From Dermatophagoides farinae (lineage: Eukaryota > Arthropoda > Arachnida > Sarcoptiformes > Pyroglyphidae): a stretch of 64,000 nt of DNA. The notes beneath the pieces are model-generated. The model was not told where the DNA came from and did not search any database. It saw only the letters and a program-made list of their open reading frames with translations. How positions within the stretch are numbered: the first letter of the stretch is position 1; each line of letters opens with the position of its first letter. Below, piece by piece: positions 48,758-61,229 of this stretch. The stretch lies in NCBI RefSeq assembly GCF_024713945.1, contig NC_134677.1, positions 5,707,001 to 5,771,000 of the forward strand. The letters are read 5' to 3'. The position numbers and the translations under genes are program-made.

Positions 48758-50576
48758 ATGAGACCATTATCATGCACATCAATCTTTGTCTATTTATTTC
48801 TCGGTTATATCATCTATTCAACATATATTTTTTACACGTTCTTATATCCATCAGAATGTTTGGACAAAGACGCTAAAAAATGTCTGAATCCAGCTTTTAA
48901 ATCAACTGATGTATTTCAGTTATTCCTATGCACTTCAATAGAATCCGAGACTATCATTGCTGTGATTGATACGAATTTAGATTGTTATCATCATAATGTA
49001 TCTTTTAATTTAGCCGAACCATTTCAATTGTAAGTATTGAAGTATTAGATATATGCTTATGAATAATTATGATTTTCCAAAATGTAGAAATTTTCAAATT
49101 GAACTCCCACCTAAAACATTGAATAATGGTTCTTTATATCAACATGTCATCCTAACCAAATTGATGAGTTCATATCAAGTGACCACTAATATCATACAAT
49201 CGAAACACACTGTAATATTTGTTGCACCATTGACACGTTATCTTCTCCCCACCGAAAATATATTCAATCTTTTGAGATCAGATAATCTAAAAACGACTCA
49301 ATCAACCAAAGATTCAAAACGTCCTGTGACACATTGGCGATCAAAAGTCATTGTAAATGGATTACAGGAACCATTTTCTCTATTCAAATCTGCTTTGCCC
49401 TATGAAATGCTATATCTGTTTCAATTGGATAGCAAAGATCGATATTTACCCATTATCGTCATAAGTGATGCCCGTCAGCGTTTACTAGATTTACAGCAAT
49501 TACCAAAAGAAAACAAACCACCTGTTAATATGCCATTGGAGGTCATTTATGAACCACTTCCAATGGGAAGACTTCGTTTGAGTTTATTGATTGAAAAAGC
49601 GTTTGAAACCATGAAAAAAATGGGATTCGGTGAACGAGAAATCGAGGACGCAAAAGGAATATTTTTTGAAACAAATGGCAGTTTTTTATTGTTAACTATT
49701 CTGATCGTTTCCTTTCATGTAAGAATTTTCAAATATTGAAACACTTTCTAATATTATTTTCCTTAGGCTTTGTTTGATTTTTTGGCCTTCAAAAATGATA
49801 TACAATTTTGGCGCCATCGTGAAACAATGGAAGGATTATCATTCAATTCAATATTATGGCGTTTCATATCCCAATTCTTAATTACATTATATCTAATGGA
49901 TCAAGAATCCAGTAAATTGATAACCATTCCATCGATGATTGCAACCGTGATTGAATTGTGGAAAATGAAGAAGCTTGCACACATTGAATTTAAAGGTTTA
50001 CGATTGATACGTAAAGCTGATTATCGACCTACCAATATGGAAACAAAAACTATCGAATTAGATAGTTGGACGTTGAAAATTCTTAACTATTATATCCTAC
50101 CACCTTTGCTTGGGGGTGGAGCCATTTATTCAATTCTTTATATCAAACATAAATCTCTTTATTCATGGGCTATTCAATCCGCAGTCAACGGTGCTTATTG
50201 TTTCGGTTTCATCTCGATGTTACCACAATTGTTTATAAACTATAAACTTAAATCTGTGGCTCATTTACCTTGGCGTGCATTCATGTACAAAGCGTTCAAT
50301 ACATTCATTGATGATTTTTTTGCCTTTCTTATACCTTCCGTACCAACCAGTCATCGTTTGGCAACATTTCGTGATGATATCATTTTTTTAATTTATCTTT
50401 ATCAACGATGGTAAGAATCATTTTTTAATTATATATAATCAGAATTAACTCTTAAAACCTACAGGCTTTATCCGATCGATCGTAACCGAATGATTGTAGC
50501 TCAATTTGGTGATCAATCTTTGGCTGATGTGAGTGAAGAACAAACAAAAACGATGGCACATAAAAAGAATGATTAA
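48758..50576 (+). CDS. CLPTM1L: CLPTM1-like membrane protein
   Basis: Four exons (48758-49029, 49088-49718, 49767-50410, 50465-50576) encode 552 residues (human 538); the introns are 48 to 58 bases. CLPTM1L is a multi-pass ER protein reported to act as a lipid scramblase for glucosaminyl-PI in GPI synthesis. An N-terminal hydrophobic anchor (TSIFVYLFLGYIIYSTYIF) is followed by a luminal domain, then transmembrane segments. DFLAFKNDIQFWRHRETMEGLSFNSILWR, FISMLPQLFINYKLKSVAHLPWRAFMYKAFNTFIDDFFAF and LIYLYQRWLYPIDRNR are family hallmarks. The 48-base intron is the shortest in the window. Confidence 0.95.
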
Positions 50577-53500
50577 CCTTCTGATTCGATTTGAAAATCG
50601 GTTTCAATTCAAAGTGCAATGTGGAAATATACAAGTTTAATATTATTTCTAGTAAGGACAAACATTAATGTATTTTCTGGAATTCGTTCTGAATTTGTTG
50701 TATGTCGTCGTGATTTGAATTTCCGATTTAATAATACGAAGAAAAATTTCTTATTCTTTTTAATCATTTGTATCATGCACAAATATTTATCAAACGGATA
50801 ATAAAAAGGCAGAATAATTTGAATTCAAAATACTGAATTATTCTTTGTTCGGATTTCGTTGGAATGAGAAAAATGAAAAAGAAGAGACCATTCTTTGATT
50901 GAATATTCGCTATTATTATACCATAGAAAAGAATAATAAGTTATATTCTCTCAATTTTTTATGGATCAGTTTTTCATTTGACTGGCCGCTACTACTGTTT
51001 GGACTTTTTTTTGGTAAAGAAAATTTAACTTCATTTTGAATTCGATTTTTTTTTCTTTTTTTATTTCAATCAACACAATTACCATTCATAATTTTCAGTA
51101 TGTTAGTTGTCTGTGTCGAATATTCAAAACAAACATTATAAAAAATTGATTTTTTAGATCAGAATTTCAGGAATGGACATGTAAAAGAATTACGTCATTG
51201 GCAAACAATAACCGATATTTGATTTTTATTGCTACTATATCACATTATATTCATTATTTGGATAAAATTTTCAACTAAAAGACTGACTTTTCAGATTTTT
51301 GCAAAAAAAAATTTTATCAAAGAATTTCCTTGGACTAACAGGCGTTGTTTTTTTATTCTGTTCAAATATATCTTCGTTCATGTTGATGATAATAATCGGA
51401 TCAGATGGGCCCACTGACGATCGAATAGATCAATTCGTATTTTTGGGAGTGGTTCCATTTTTCTATATCCTTCACTCTATATTTCGTGTTCGGCCAAAGA
51501 TGAATTTTTTCTACCTATGAATTCATCATTTATTTTAGTAATAAATTGCTTTTGGCTCGATTTTTTTTGGCAATACATAACATAGTGAGAATAAATTATT
51601 AATAATTATATCATATATAAGATTTAGATCTCATTCGATTGTTATTGTTATTTTCGTTGCAAATAATTGATAGCGGATTAAAAGAACTCAACGAAATTCT
51701 TCAACATTAAAAAAATGACGAAAACGACGACGATGAGAACATTCTCCTTCAATTCCAATGTTTGATCTGATTCAATCTTTTCTATAAATATAAAATAAAA
51801 GTGATAGAAAGATTCTTTTTCGGAACATTATTATTATTTTGATTTTTGTTATTACTATAGATTTATAGATTTTCTTTGTTTTTTTACCATCATCTTGTTG
51901 TTTGAAATATTGAAATAAAAAAAACAAAGCAACTAATAATGGCCGAAAAAATGACCATTCAACACAACAAAATATATAAACATAAAGCCATAAGAAATAT
52001 ACGATATTTTTCTTTGAATTCTTTTGGATTCGATATAAATCGTAATTGTATTTGACAAATTCTGTGAAGATATTTTCAAATATCTATCCTATATGTATCA
52101 AATGTGAAGAAGAAAGAAAAAAGATAAAATTACAGAACTGTCAATACAATAAAACTTGATAAAGAATAACTTGTGATGAAAGAAACTTGAATAAAATTGA
52201 AAAGGATATATAGAGTAAAAACCAACAAATCACTATTCCGGAACAAACATGTTTCTACTTATACTCGAGTAAATGACTTGCCAACGCATTGAAAATTCAT
52301 GATTCTAAAAGGAAAACATTTTATCAGGATAAAATGTGGGAGCTAAAAATCAGGATTTTGATTTAGAATTGATGGAATTATTAGCGAATAGAAAAAGTAT
52401 TTACTTTACAATATCGTGGCTGCTGCAAAAACATTAACTGATTTCTTCTTTTACATATAAGATTTTAAATGTAAAACGAAGCAATTTCCCATTTCTAATC
52501 TATAGTTGTTCATTTTTAGCTAGAACTATAGTCGTAATTGAAAAATATCGTAATAAAAGCTGACAAACAAACAAAAAAAAATTCTATTAGATTTCCAATT
52601 CAATCTGTAATCAACAAACAAATAAATGAAAAACAAAAACAATTACGGCCAATCGGTAAATAAGATTCGAATAAAGAATCAGGAAGTATTGAATATCATT
52701 ATACAGCCATTTTGAAGGAACAAATATGATATCATCATAGTTTTGTTCATGACTCCAATTCCAATAAAATTAATACTGCCATCATCTAAATCAGCCATAT
52801 GAATACAAGAATAGCATCTAGACTCTAGTTTTTTTCAACAAGCATCTTGAATTTGACCACCATATTGATGATGATGATGATTTTCATCATTGTTATCATA
52901 TAAATACATAAATGAATGTTATACGGGTCAAATTTTTTTTTGTTTTGTTTCTTTATAGAAATAAATTTACTTTTCAAAATCAAACTTGCACACGCACCGT
53001 CGATTTATGTTCACCAATGGGAATATCTCACGTCTTTTTTTCTTTTTGTTCAAATTATTTATTTGATCGCTTCATGATAGTGAATGTTTTATAAAGAAAT
53101 ATTCACTGATAAACATCCCTCTACACTACCATTTGATTGATAAAGTCTTTTCTGGCTTTGATCCTAATTAAATTTTGTTATCCCCAATAATGATGATGGC
53201 GGTGGACCGAGACTAATTTATGATGTTAATGATGAAGAATCTAGAGGCATCATGAGGAATTTATGCTGGTTAATGTAGAATCGAAACAAAAACATATCTA
53301 ATTCTTTTACACATCAATGAGTGGAAAGAATCTTAGAGGTTTCATCAGCAAACAGAATGTTCACGATTTCAATCTACAAAATAATAAAACCAGGTGAACA
53401 GTTTGGATTGAAGAATTTCAACTCTCATCTGTATTATATAAATTGTTTGAGGCATTAATTTTATTCTATTGTTGTTCTGAAATACTCGAAATATTTTTCG

Positions 53501-56500
53501 TCATCAATGTACGTATGTGTAATGAAATTGATTGTAAATTTTGTTCACGTTTCTAATCAATTGTGATACATAGTTATCAACGATGATTTTATTTTCTGGC
53601 AAAAAAAAAAATGAATAAAAACGAATTTCTTTTACTTGTTCACTTCTAAATATTCTTCTTGGTCATTATTCAACCATAAGAATCCTGAAAAACACAATAA
53701 GGGCTCATTTTCTGTTTCACACTTGTACACAAACACGCACACACAAATTCTAAGAATCAAAAAGAAACTACAAATTTTATTTTCTTGAACACGAATCCCT
53801 TCGAGGAATTGTTACATATACGTATGTTTTTGTTGCTTATTATAGAAATAAAATAGAAGTGCAAATCAACAAAAAAAAAGAAAAAATCTTTCATTTTTGA
53901 ATTATTGCCTCAATCTGAAATCGCGTAGGTATGTGTGTGTTTGTGTGTGTGGCGTATAAATGGTATTTTGATATCTCAATACGAATCAAAAACGATTTAA
54001 AAATGAAAGTTATATGGAATGATTGAAATAGACCAACAAAAACTCTTAGATGATGGAATAAAAATGGTTTTTTTTTCTCGGAATATACACACCAGGTTTA
54101 AAAATTTTGTAAAAAAAAATGTATAAAGATTTAATATAAAAAAAATCTTATTGAATAACATTCATCATACAATGAACAATAAACAAGGCAAAAAAAATAA
54201 TACTGGCCTAGAAAAAAAAATTGTAAATTGACAATTTTTTCTCAAATTATCATCACTAAAATGTCTGTGAAAAATTGTTCGATAAATTATTCTCAGTTAT
54301 TACAAAGTTATATCAATTATTCATTGATAAAAAATGACAAAATCATAGAACTGAATTTCAGATCCATGAAAATATATATAAACATTATTTTCTGTAGAAA
54401 AAAAAATAACATCGAAATGAAAATTTCACTATACAGCAAAGTTTTGGATAATCCAACAAGCTCAATGTATATTTAATTAATAATGAAAGCTTTTCGCTGA
54501 ATAAATGACATGCATAAAGAATATATATAAAAATGAACAACAATAAGTATTCAAAGTCTATCAATCATAAAATTATAGAACGATCAAATTCAGTAAACAA
54601 AACAACAATGATGATGACAATAAGAACTTTCTTATCGGACTTTGATATGCATAGCAAAAAAAAAACTTATTATCTGATATATTTCAATTATTTCTTATCT
54701 ACAATATCAACTTCAAATATAGACTGTTTGACATATTAAAATAATGAAAATAATTTCTCATTATATATCATACAAAAAATGAATCTTACGAATCAAGTCA
54801 TGACATTTCAATTGGGAAAAGTGTGAATGAGAAGAAATCTGTTAGTTTTATCGCTATTATTTTATGAATAGTGTACAAATGATGTATGATGTTTTTATTG
54901 ATTCAGCAAACATCATCACAAATTCAATCATAACATTGACAGTTCTAATCAAAAAATTCTTTCATAAAAACAAGTTGCGACATTGGCCACCAAGAAATCA
55001 TGAATTTTTTTCTGTTTTTTTCTAATTTTTAATTCTCTTGAGTGGTTTCCATATTTATCAAAAACTTTATCATCAGAACTAAACTTATAATAGCTATACA
55101 CACACACACACAAAGTTAATTCATCTCTCAAATCATAATATACAAAAAAATGTAATTTGTTCTAGATTAAATTGTCATTGGAAAAAATCAACAACAAACA
55201 TATACAAAACTTTATTAATTTTACTATAAAATTCTCAATAGAATTCTCATGCAATTAATCTCATAATTATATGAACAAATTGATGTGAATTTGTTTTTGG
55301 TGTTTTTTGAATACCTGAAAAATCAAAATAAATCAATGGAAAATAATAAAAATCACAAAGATTCAGATGATGGAATTTTTTTCAAGACACAAAAGCCCCA
55401 AAGGTTTTTTTGTCATTATCATTTTCAGCATCATCATCAAATAATCAGGTCTTGACTTGCTGAAATGATGGTGCATGGATAATTGGAAATCTTCTTCAAT
55501 CTCAAAATAAATTCAAGGAAGTGAAGCGAACTTTTTTTTTTTTTGATTTTATTTTCCAAGATTCATATACACACACACGTACGAACGTAACATTCTAGTT
55601 AGGCTCCTTCGGGGCTTCATAGCTTGTCAAAACAATCAAATTTCATCATCATCATCATCACCATCAACACAATCAAATACATCCTTGATTATCCGATTTT
55701 TTTTTGGTGCACTGTAACATCATCGGTTGTTGTTGAATTAGGGGCTACTATACCTAAGCCCAAAAATAAATTGCTACCCTCTTCATTGCTTCGAATCATG
55801 TTTTTATCATAGATTCAATCACACTATAAGGTTGTCATGAGTTCTTATGATCAACCGACCAACGATGTCAATAATATTATGTTATAAATAGTGTAGAAAA
55901 AATGGAATTTTCATTCTATTTAGTTTAATCTTCTTTTCGCTTTTTTTCACTTCTAGGCATTTCACAGTTATGATGTATGGGTGTTTTTTCAATCTTTGTA
56001 TCTTTTTTTTCTCAATTTTTCTTCATTATTGCTTAAACATTTTATTATTCGACAATTCTTTGATCCTTTTGACTGAATATACAGTAATTGGTATTGGAAT
56101 TTTTTCTCCACATGGACATCATCTAATATTTGGTGGTTTTCATTCAATGAAATCATTGCTATTCAATTAGTCGATTTAGCTGATGTGAATGTAAACTATG
56201 CATAAAAAATGAGAAATCAGCTTCTAGCTTATAATTAACATTTTTATCTTGCATATCGTAACTAAATTGTTTCAGTCTGTTTTCTTTTGTTTATCGAGAA
56301 ACATCATATAACCAAATAACAATTGAATCAACGAATCATGAAAGTGGGAGACTGTTTTTTTTTATTCCAATTGAAAACATTTATTTGCTCGTTTGTACAC
56401 TCTCAAGAGAGACAAACATGATTATTTTTTTTTGTATTTGTTGATTCGTGTTATCATTTACTATAGAATGACTGACTGATTTTGTGAATCAGCAAGAAAA

Positions 56501-57523
56501 CTTTCTATTTGGGCCTTGATAATTCAAAAAGAAAAGGTGAATTTTGCTGATTTTTCAAAAATTTTTTTTTTCATCGTTGCTATTGCTGTTAAATATTCCA
56601 ACTTCATTATAATAAACAACAATAATACGAATCCAAAGTCGTATTCAATTCATTTTTGTTTGCAATTAATTTCATCACAATATTATCCACATAACAATCA
56701 GGGAGAAAATATATACGAATTGATTGCTATTCATGAATTCGGTTATAATAAAAGTTCCAATTTTTGAACGGTGAATAAAAAATTGACAAACTTTCTCTAT
56801 TTTTTTCATAATTGAGTTAAATGTGTATGATGAAATTTTCTTTATCGTAATAAATTTGATCATATTCTTTGATTCATACATGAACATTGTCCTTGAAAAG
56901 AGATAAAAAATCAATAATGTACATCCATATAAACATAACAGAAGCAAAAATATTCAATTTATTCACAATAGACTCACCAAACCAAATTATACGAATTTGA
57001 ATGATTTTATTACAAGACACAATAACAACAACAACAAAAAAATTTATTCATTTTTTTTTACTGGCCATTGTCTTTTGTTATTCCATTTTTATTAAGCTTT
57101 CAATTTGATTGAATTTCATCGAATGGGATATATAAATTTGCAATAAACAATATAGTCATATATAATTTACTTGAATATTTGATTACATGCAAATGACAGT
57201 TATACAATATGACTGATAACAATATGAATATTTTATGAATCATAACATTTTGTTTATGAAGTTATCAAAATTTTTTAAATTTCAGTTTTCAATTAATTCT
57301 ACAGTTTTTTTTGTTTGTTTGTTTGTTTGTTTTTCCATTCATGATTGATGCAAAATATTGATTTGGTTCATGTATAATATCAAAGTTATTCCATTCCATT
57401 TCAAATTGAATAGTGGATTCGTAATGAAGCTGATTTAATTGAAAATCATTTCCACCCCTGTCTGGCTTGATGATTCAATGACAATGAGAAAAAAAAGTTA
57501 ATTCGGCCAAGTCATCATGTTTT
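50577..57523. other. gene-poor AT-rich region
   Basis: 6.9 kb with an AATAAA at 50800-50805 that may serve CLPTM1L, a GTTT array at 57310-57331, CA/TG repeats (e.g. 55098-55112, 53935-53951) and many A/T runs. Short frames such as 55624-55812 do not resemble proteins. The right end is the 3' flank of the UBE2Q-type gene. Confidence 0.35.
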
Positions 57524-60500
57524 TCATCCTTCAAAAAGAGGAGTGTCCACCCATCCATGTTTATCATGAATACGAACAATGTGCCTATCAAAAAAAAATA
57601 TATTTATTTTGAATTTGAATGAATAAAATTTCAATGTTTATTCACATAATTGTATCTGGGATATCCACCAATTTATCGCTTACCTAAATGAATTGATGGC
57701 GGATTTTTTTGTAAAACATTTGTTTACATCTTTTGTTGCCTTGATTGTTGCTTGTCCTTTTACAAATGATGCCATTAGTTGTATGATTACCGATTCCATT
57801 GTATAGGCACTAGTCCAACCAGTTTTTGTTAACAATTCTAGACCTATTAATAAACATCATCATCATCATTAGTCAAGTTTCAAAGATACGAAAATAAGTA
57901 ATATGAAACTTACATATTGCACCTCCTTCCATAACATAGCCTGAGTATTTTTTTAATAAAAAATTATTATAATATTAAAATACAAATTTTAAAAATCAAA
58001 TATACAGAATTCAATTCAATTTACCTCGTTCAATATATGGTGTAACAACACGTATAAATGGAGGTTCAAATGGATATGCTTCAGGAAATAAGGCATGTAA
58101 TTGTACGAATTGAATTTGATATTGTTGCATATCCAAATAAATCTAGAATATTAAACAAAAAAAATAAAAAAATAATGAGAAAATTATGCTAGCAAAATAA
58201 ATATGGTATGGTATATGGTGATATCAAAAAGAATAAATTCAAGATGATGAATGAGTAAAATCCATATGTGCGTATATGCGTTCATTCGTCATTGTCACCA
58301 ATGATGATGGCCATTGGCAACAGCTTTTTTGTTGATATGCAAATTTGATATCCACAAAAAAAAATAACTTTACAAACACAAACCAAAAAACTTGTGAAGT
58401 GCTTAATTTACATATAATGTAGGAAACCTTTGGTTTACTAAAAACAAACAAAATTCTTATACACAAGCTACTATAATAGCATCAAGCTTTTGGCCATTAT
58501 CATTATTATAATAGTTATCGGAACCAAGCTAAGAACGTGATTTGGTTACAACATAAAAAAAACATAGAATATATAATATGAGCATCTGTATTTAGGTGAC
58601 AAATCGAGCAAAAACCCGACTGACCGATAAATGAAATGGGCTAAAATGAAATGTTCATTTTTATACTTGGACTAAGGACATTTGTAAAGTTGACAATTCA
58701 CAAACAAAAAAAAAAGAATAATGCCATATCTATTAGCAAATAATTGTAATAAATATTCACAAAAGTCAAAATAACAAAAACGAAAAACTATTGTATCCTA
58801 TATTTTTCCAAGTTAAAAGAGAGAAAAAAAATGTTTCATTAAAGACAGAAAAAAAATAAACAGATGGACAAGAAACAAAAAGAATCAATTCGACCATGAA
58901 ACTATGAATTGATTGATGAAAGAATGAATAAATGAAAATCGCATTGAATTCTTTCACTACATTTATTTCATGCACTTCTGGAAAGTGAAAAATTCATTTT
59001 TTATCGGCATAATAATAATAATGATGATGATGATGATGAATTGAAAATGAAACTATAGAATTGATAACAAATTATCGGCCAATAAGCACGCGGCTAAAAA
59101 CATATTTCCAATTCTCGAAGGAATATATTTGATAAAGATAACTTTTGTATGTGCCTATCTTGGATCATTGTTATTATCATTGAATGGTTGAAAAAGAAAA
59201 AAAAACAATGATCATGATGATGATGATGATTTGGCCTTAATGATCGTGGTCATAACAATATGACAATTCGGTCATTCGTTTTATTTATTCATGTATCATT
59301 ATTTCTTTTATATTCTTTCATATAGATTTTCTTCCCATAAGGGAATTTCTATACCATGAAACACAACAACAACAACAACAAAAAAATGGAAAAATAAAAA
59401 CTCTGAAACTCATCATCATGCTTTACCGGAAATAGTCAAATAATAATAATGGTAATGATAATAATGAAATATATAAAAATGATACTCATGAGAATTTCTC
59501 TATATAGTTGGTAAAAATGCAAACTAAAAGTATCGAATTGCATGATGATAATCATCATCATCATCATCATCATTAAAGAATAAATTTTTTCTCTCATTCA
59601 TTCAATCATCCATTCAACAAGAGGATTTTTATGATCAAAAGCACAGACAAATACAAACATATTTGTACTTTTGAATTTGGTAAAAAAAAAATCAAACTTT
59701 TTCTGTAATGTATGGTGTGGGTCTATGAAATTGGTAACAAAATTCTGCCTATCATTATGATGATAATACAAAAAAGTGGCACAAGTTTCATGGTAAAAAT
59801 CGGTATTATCTTACAAAAGTGACATTCGAAACAGGTCCTATAATAATTAGGACAAAAAATTCAACGGAATTTTTCTTTCAAAATATCAAATAATGAAGGA
59901 AAAAACAAAGAAAAAACTTACCTGTGATTCTTTATCAAACTCATAGATTTTAATATACCATTCATATAGAGAATCATTGACTAATTCTATTGTAAAATTG
60001 GCCGTCAATTGTTGATTTTGACGACGACGCATTAAATCACCTATTTCACGCATCAAACGTTTTGATGATATGTCTATTCGTATTTGTTTATCACGTTGAT
60101 TGTTGATTGGATTTGAACCAACGCTATGTACCACAGATTTTTTTGTTGATTTAAACAATGAAGTCATTAATAAAGATTTCGATGGTGATGATGTTGATTG
60201 GTGTTGTTGTTGTTGTTGTTGTTGTTTCAGTTGAAATTGATTATGATGACCGGAATGTGAAGGCACTATCGGTTGATTGAATATAACATCATTATCATCA
60301 TCATCGTCATCATCTTCTATTTCATTATCATTATTTTTATTATTATGTTTATCATGTAAATTTTTTGATTCAAAAAGCTCGAGATTCATTGTCGTTGCGG
60401 ATGAAATTACATCACAGTTGAAAGAGTTTTCAGTAGCTAATGCCGAATTGTTATCAAGCGATGATATTGATAATTGTTGCAATATCAATGGTTGCTTTGA

Positions 60501-61229
60501 TGATGATGGTAATGATGATAGTGAATGTTGAATAGGATATTGATGCCCATAACTAACTGGACAATCAGCGTCTGTTTTATTGCCGTTGTTATGATAAATA
60601 ACATTCGTATCAGATATTCTTTTATCATCTTTGTTATGATTTTTTTGTCTACGGCGAAAAAATTCAATAAAGAATAAACGATTTAATGAACGAGAATCGA
60701 AATTATTATGGCCTTTTTCATCATGGCCATCATTGTTGATTGCTTCGTCAGTAAAATCATGTTGTTCAACATTATTAATTGTAGGCACTGTGACAATACT
60801 AGCCATCTCTTGACCGGATATGTTAGGCGACAGTTCATCTTTGATTGATTTTTCAACGATAACATTGTTGACAATCGCCGATGTATGAGAGTTATGATTA
60901 TGATTATGTGGCTGTTGCTGCTGAAGATCAGTAGGAAAGCTAAGACGACGATCACGGTTGAATGAAAATCGGCGTTTCCTGTTTTTGTCACTTTTATTAG
61001 AACAAACACAAAAACAACAACAACAACAACGGCAACAACCAACAAATAGATTTGTTAATTGTGATGAAAATGAGCCGCAAAAACTTTGGAATACAGAGAA
61101 ACGATTATTGGAATGCTGGTGTTGTATTTGATTATGATAGTGATGATGATGATGATGATGACCAATAGCACCATTTGATTGTTCGGATGAATCCGATGAG
61201 GATGATGAAAAACAATTTAATGATAACAT
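57524..61229 (-). CDS. UBE2QL1: UBE2Q/UBE2QL1-type ubiquitin-conjugating enzyme with low-complexity N-terminus
   Basis: Five exons (59922-61229, 58025-58142, 57914-57940, 57684-57843, 57524-57584) encode 557 residues. E2 enzymes of the Q group accept ubiquitin from E1 on a cysteine. The E2 core begins about residue 385 (SSKRLMREIGDLM), then ELVNDSLYEWYIKIYEFD, ALFPEAYPFEPPFIRVVTPYIERG and [28 protein letters not shown], and ends RIHDKHGWVDTPLFEG; this is closest to UBE2QL1. The catalytic Cys485 codon is split between a 27-base exon 3 and exon 4. The first 380 residues are not conserved: Ser runs, seven His, a Cys cluster (65-76) followed by a basic patch, Asp and Gln runs. Intron 1 (1,779 bases) is far longer than others in the window and holds no gene I can see. 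Confidence 0.88.

Noticed and set aside
53180-53280. Plus-strand frame reading NNDDGGGPRLIYDVNDEESRG
   Set aside because: No ATG, no splice acceptor, and stops on both sides within 36 codons.
55595-55812. GC-richer patch with a TTCG-containing near-hairpin and a 62-codon frame
   Set aside because: The stem is imperfect and the peptide resembles nothing known. Possibly an old repeat, but not supported.
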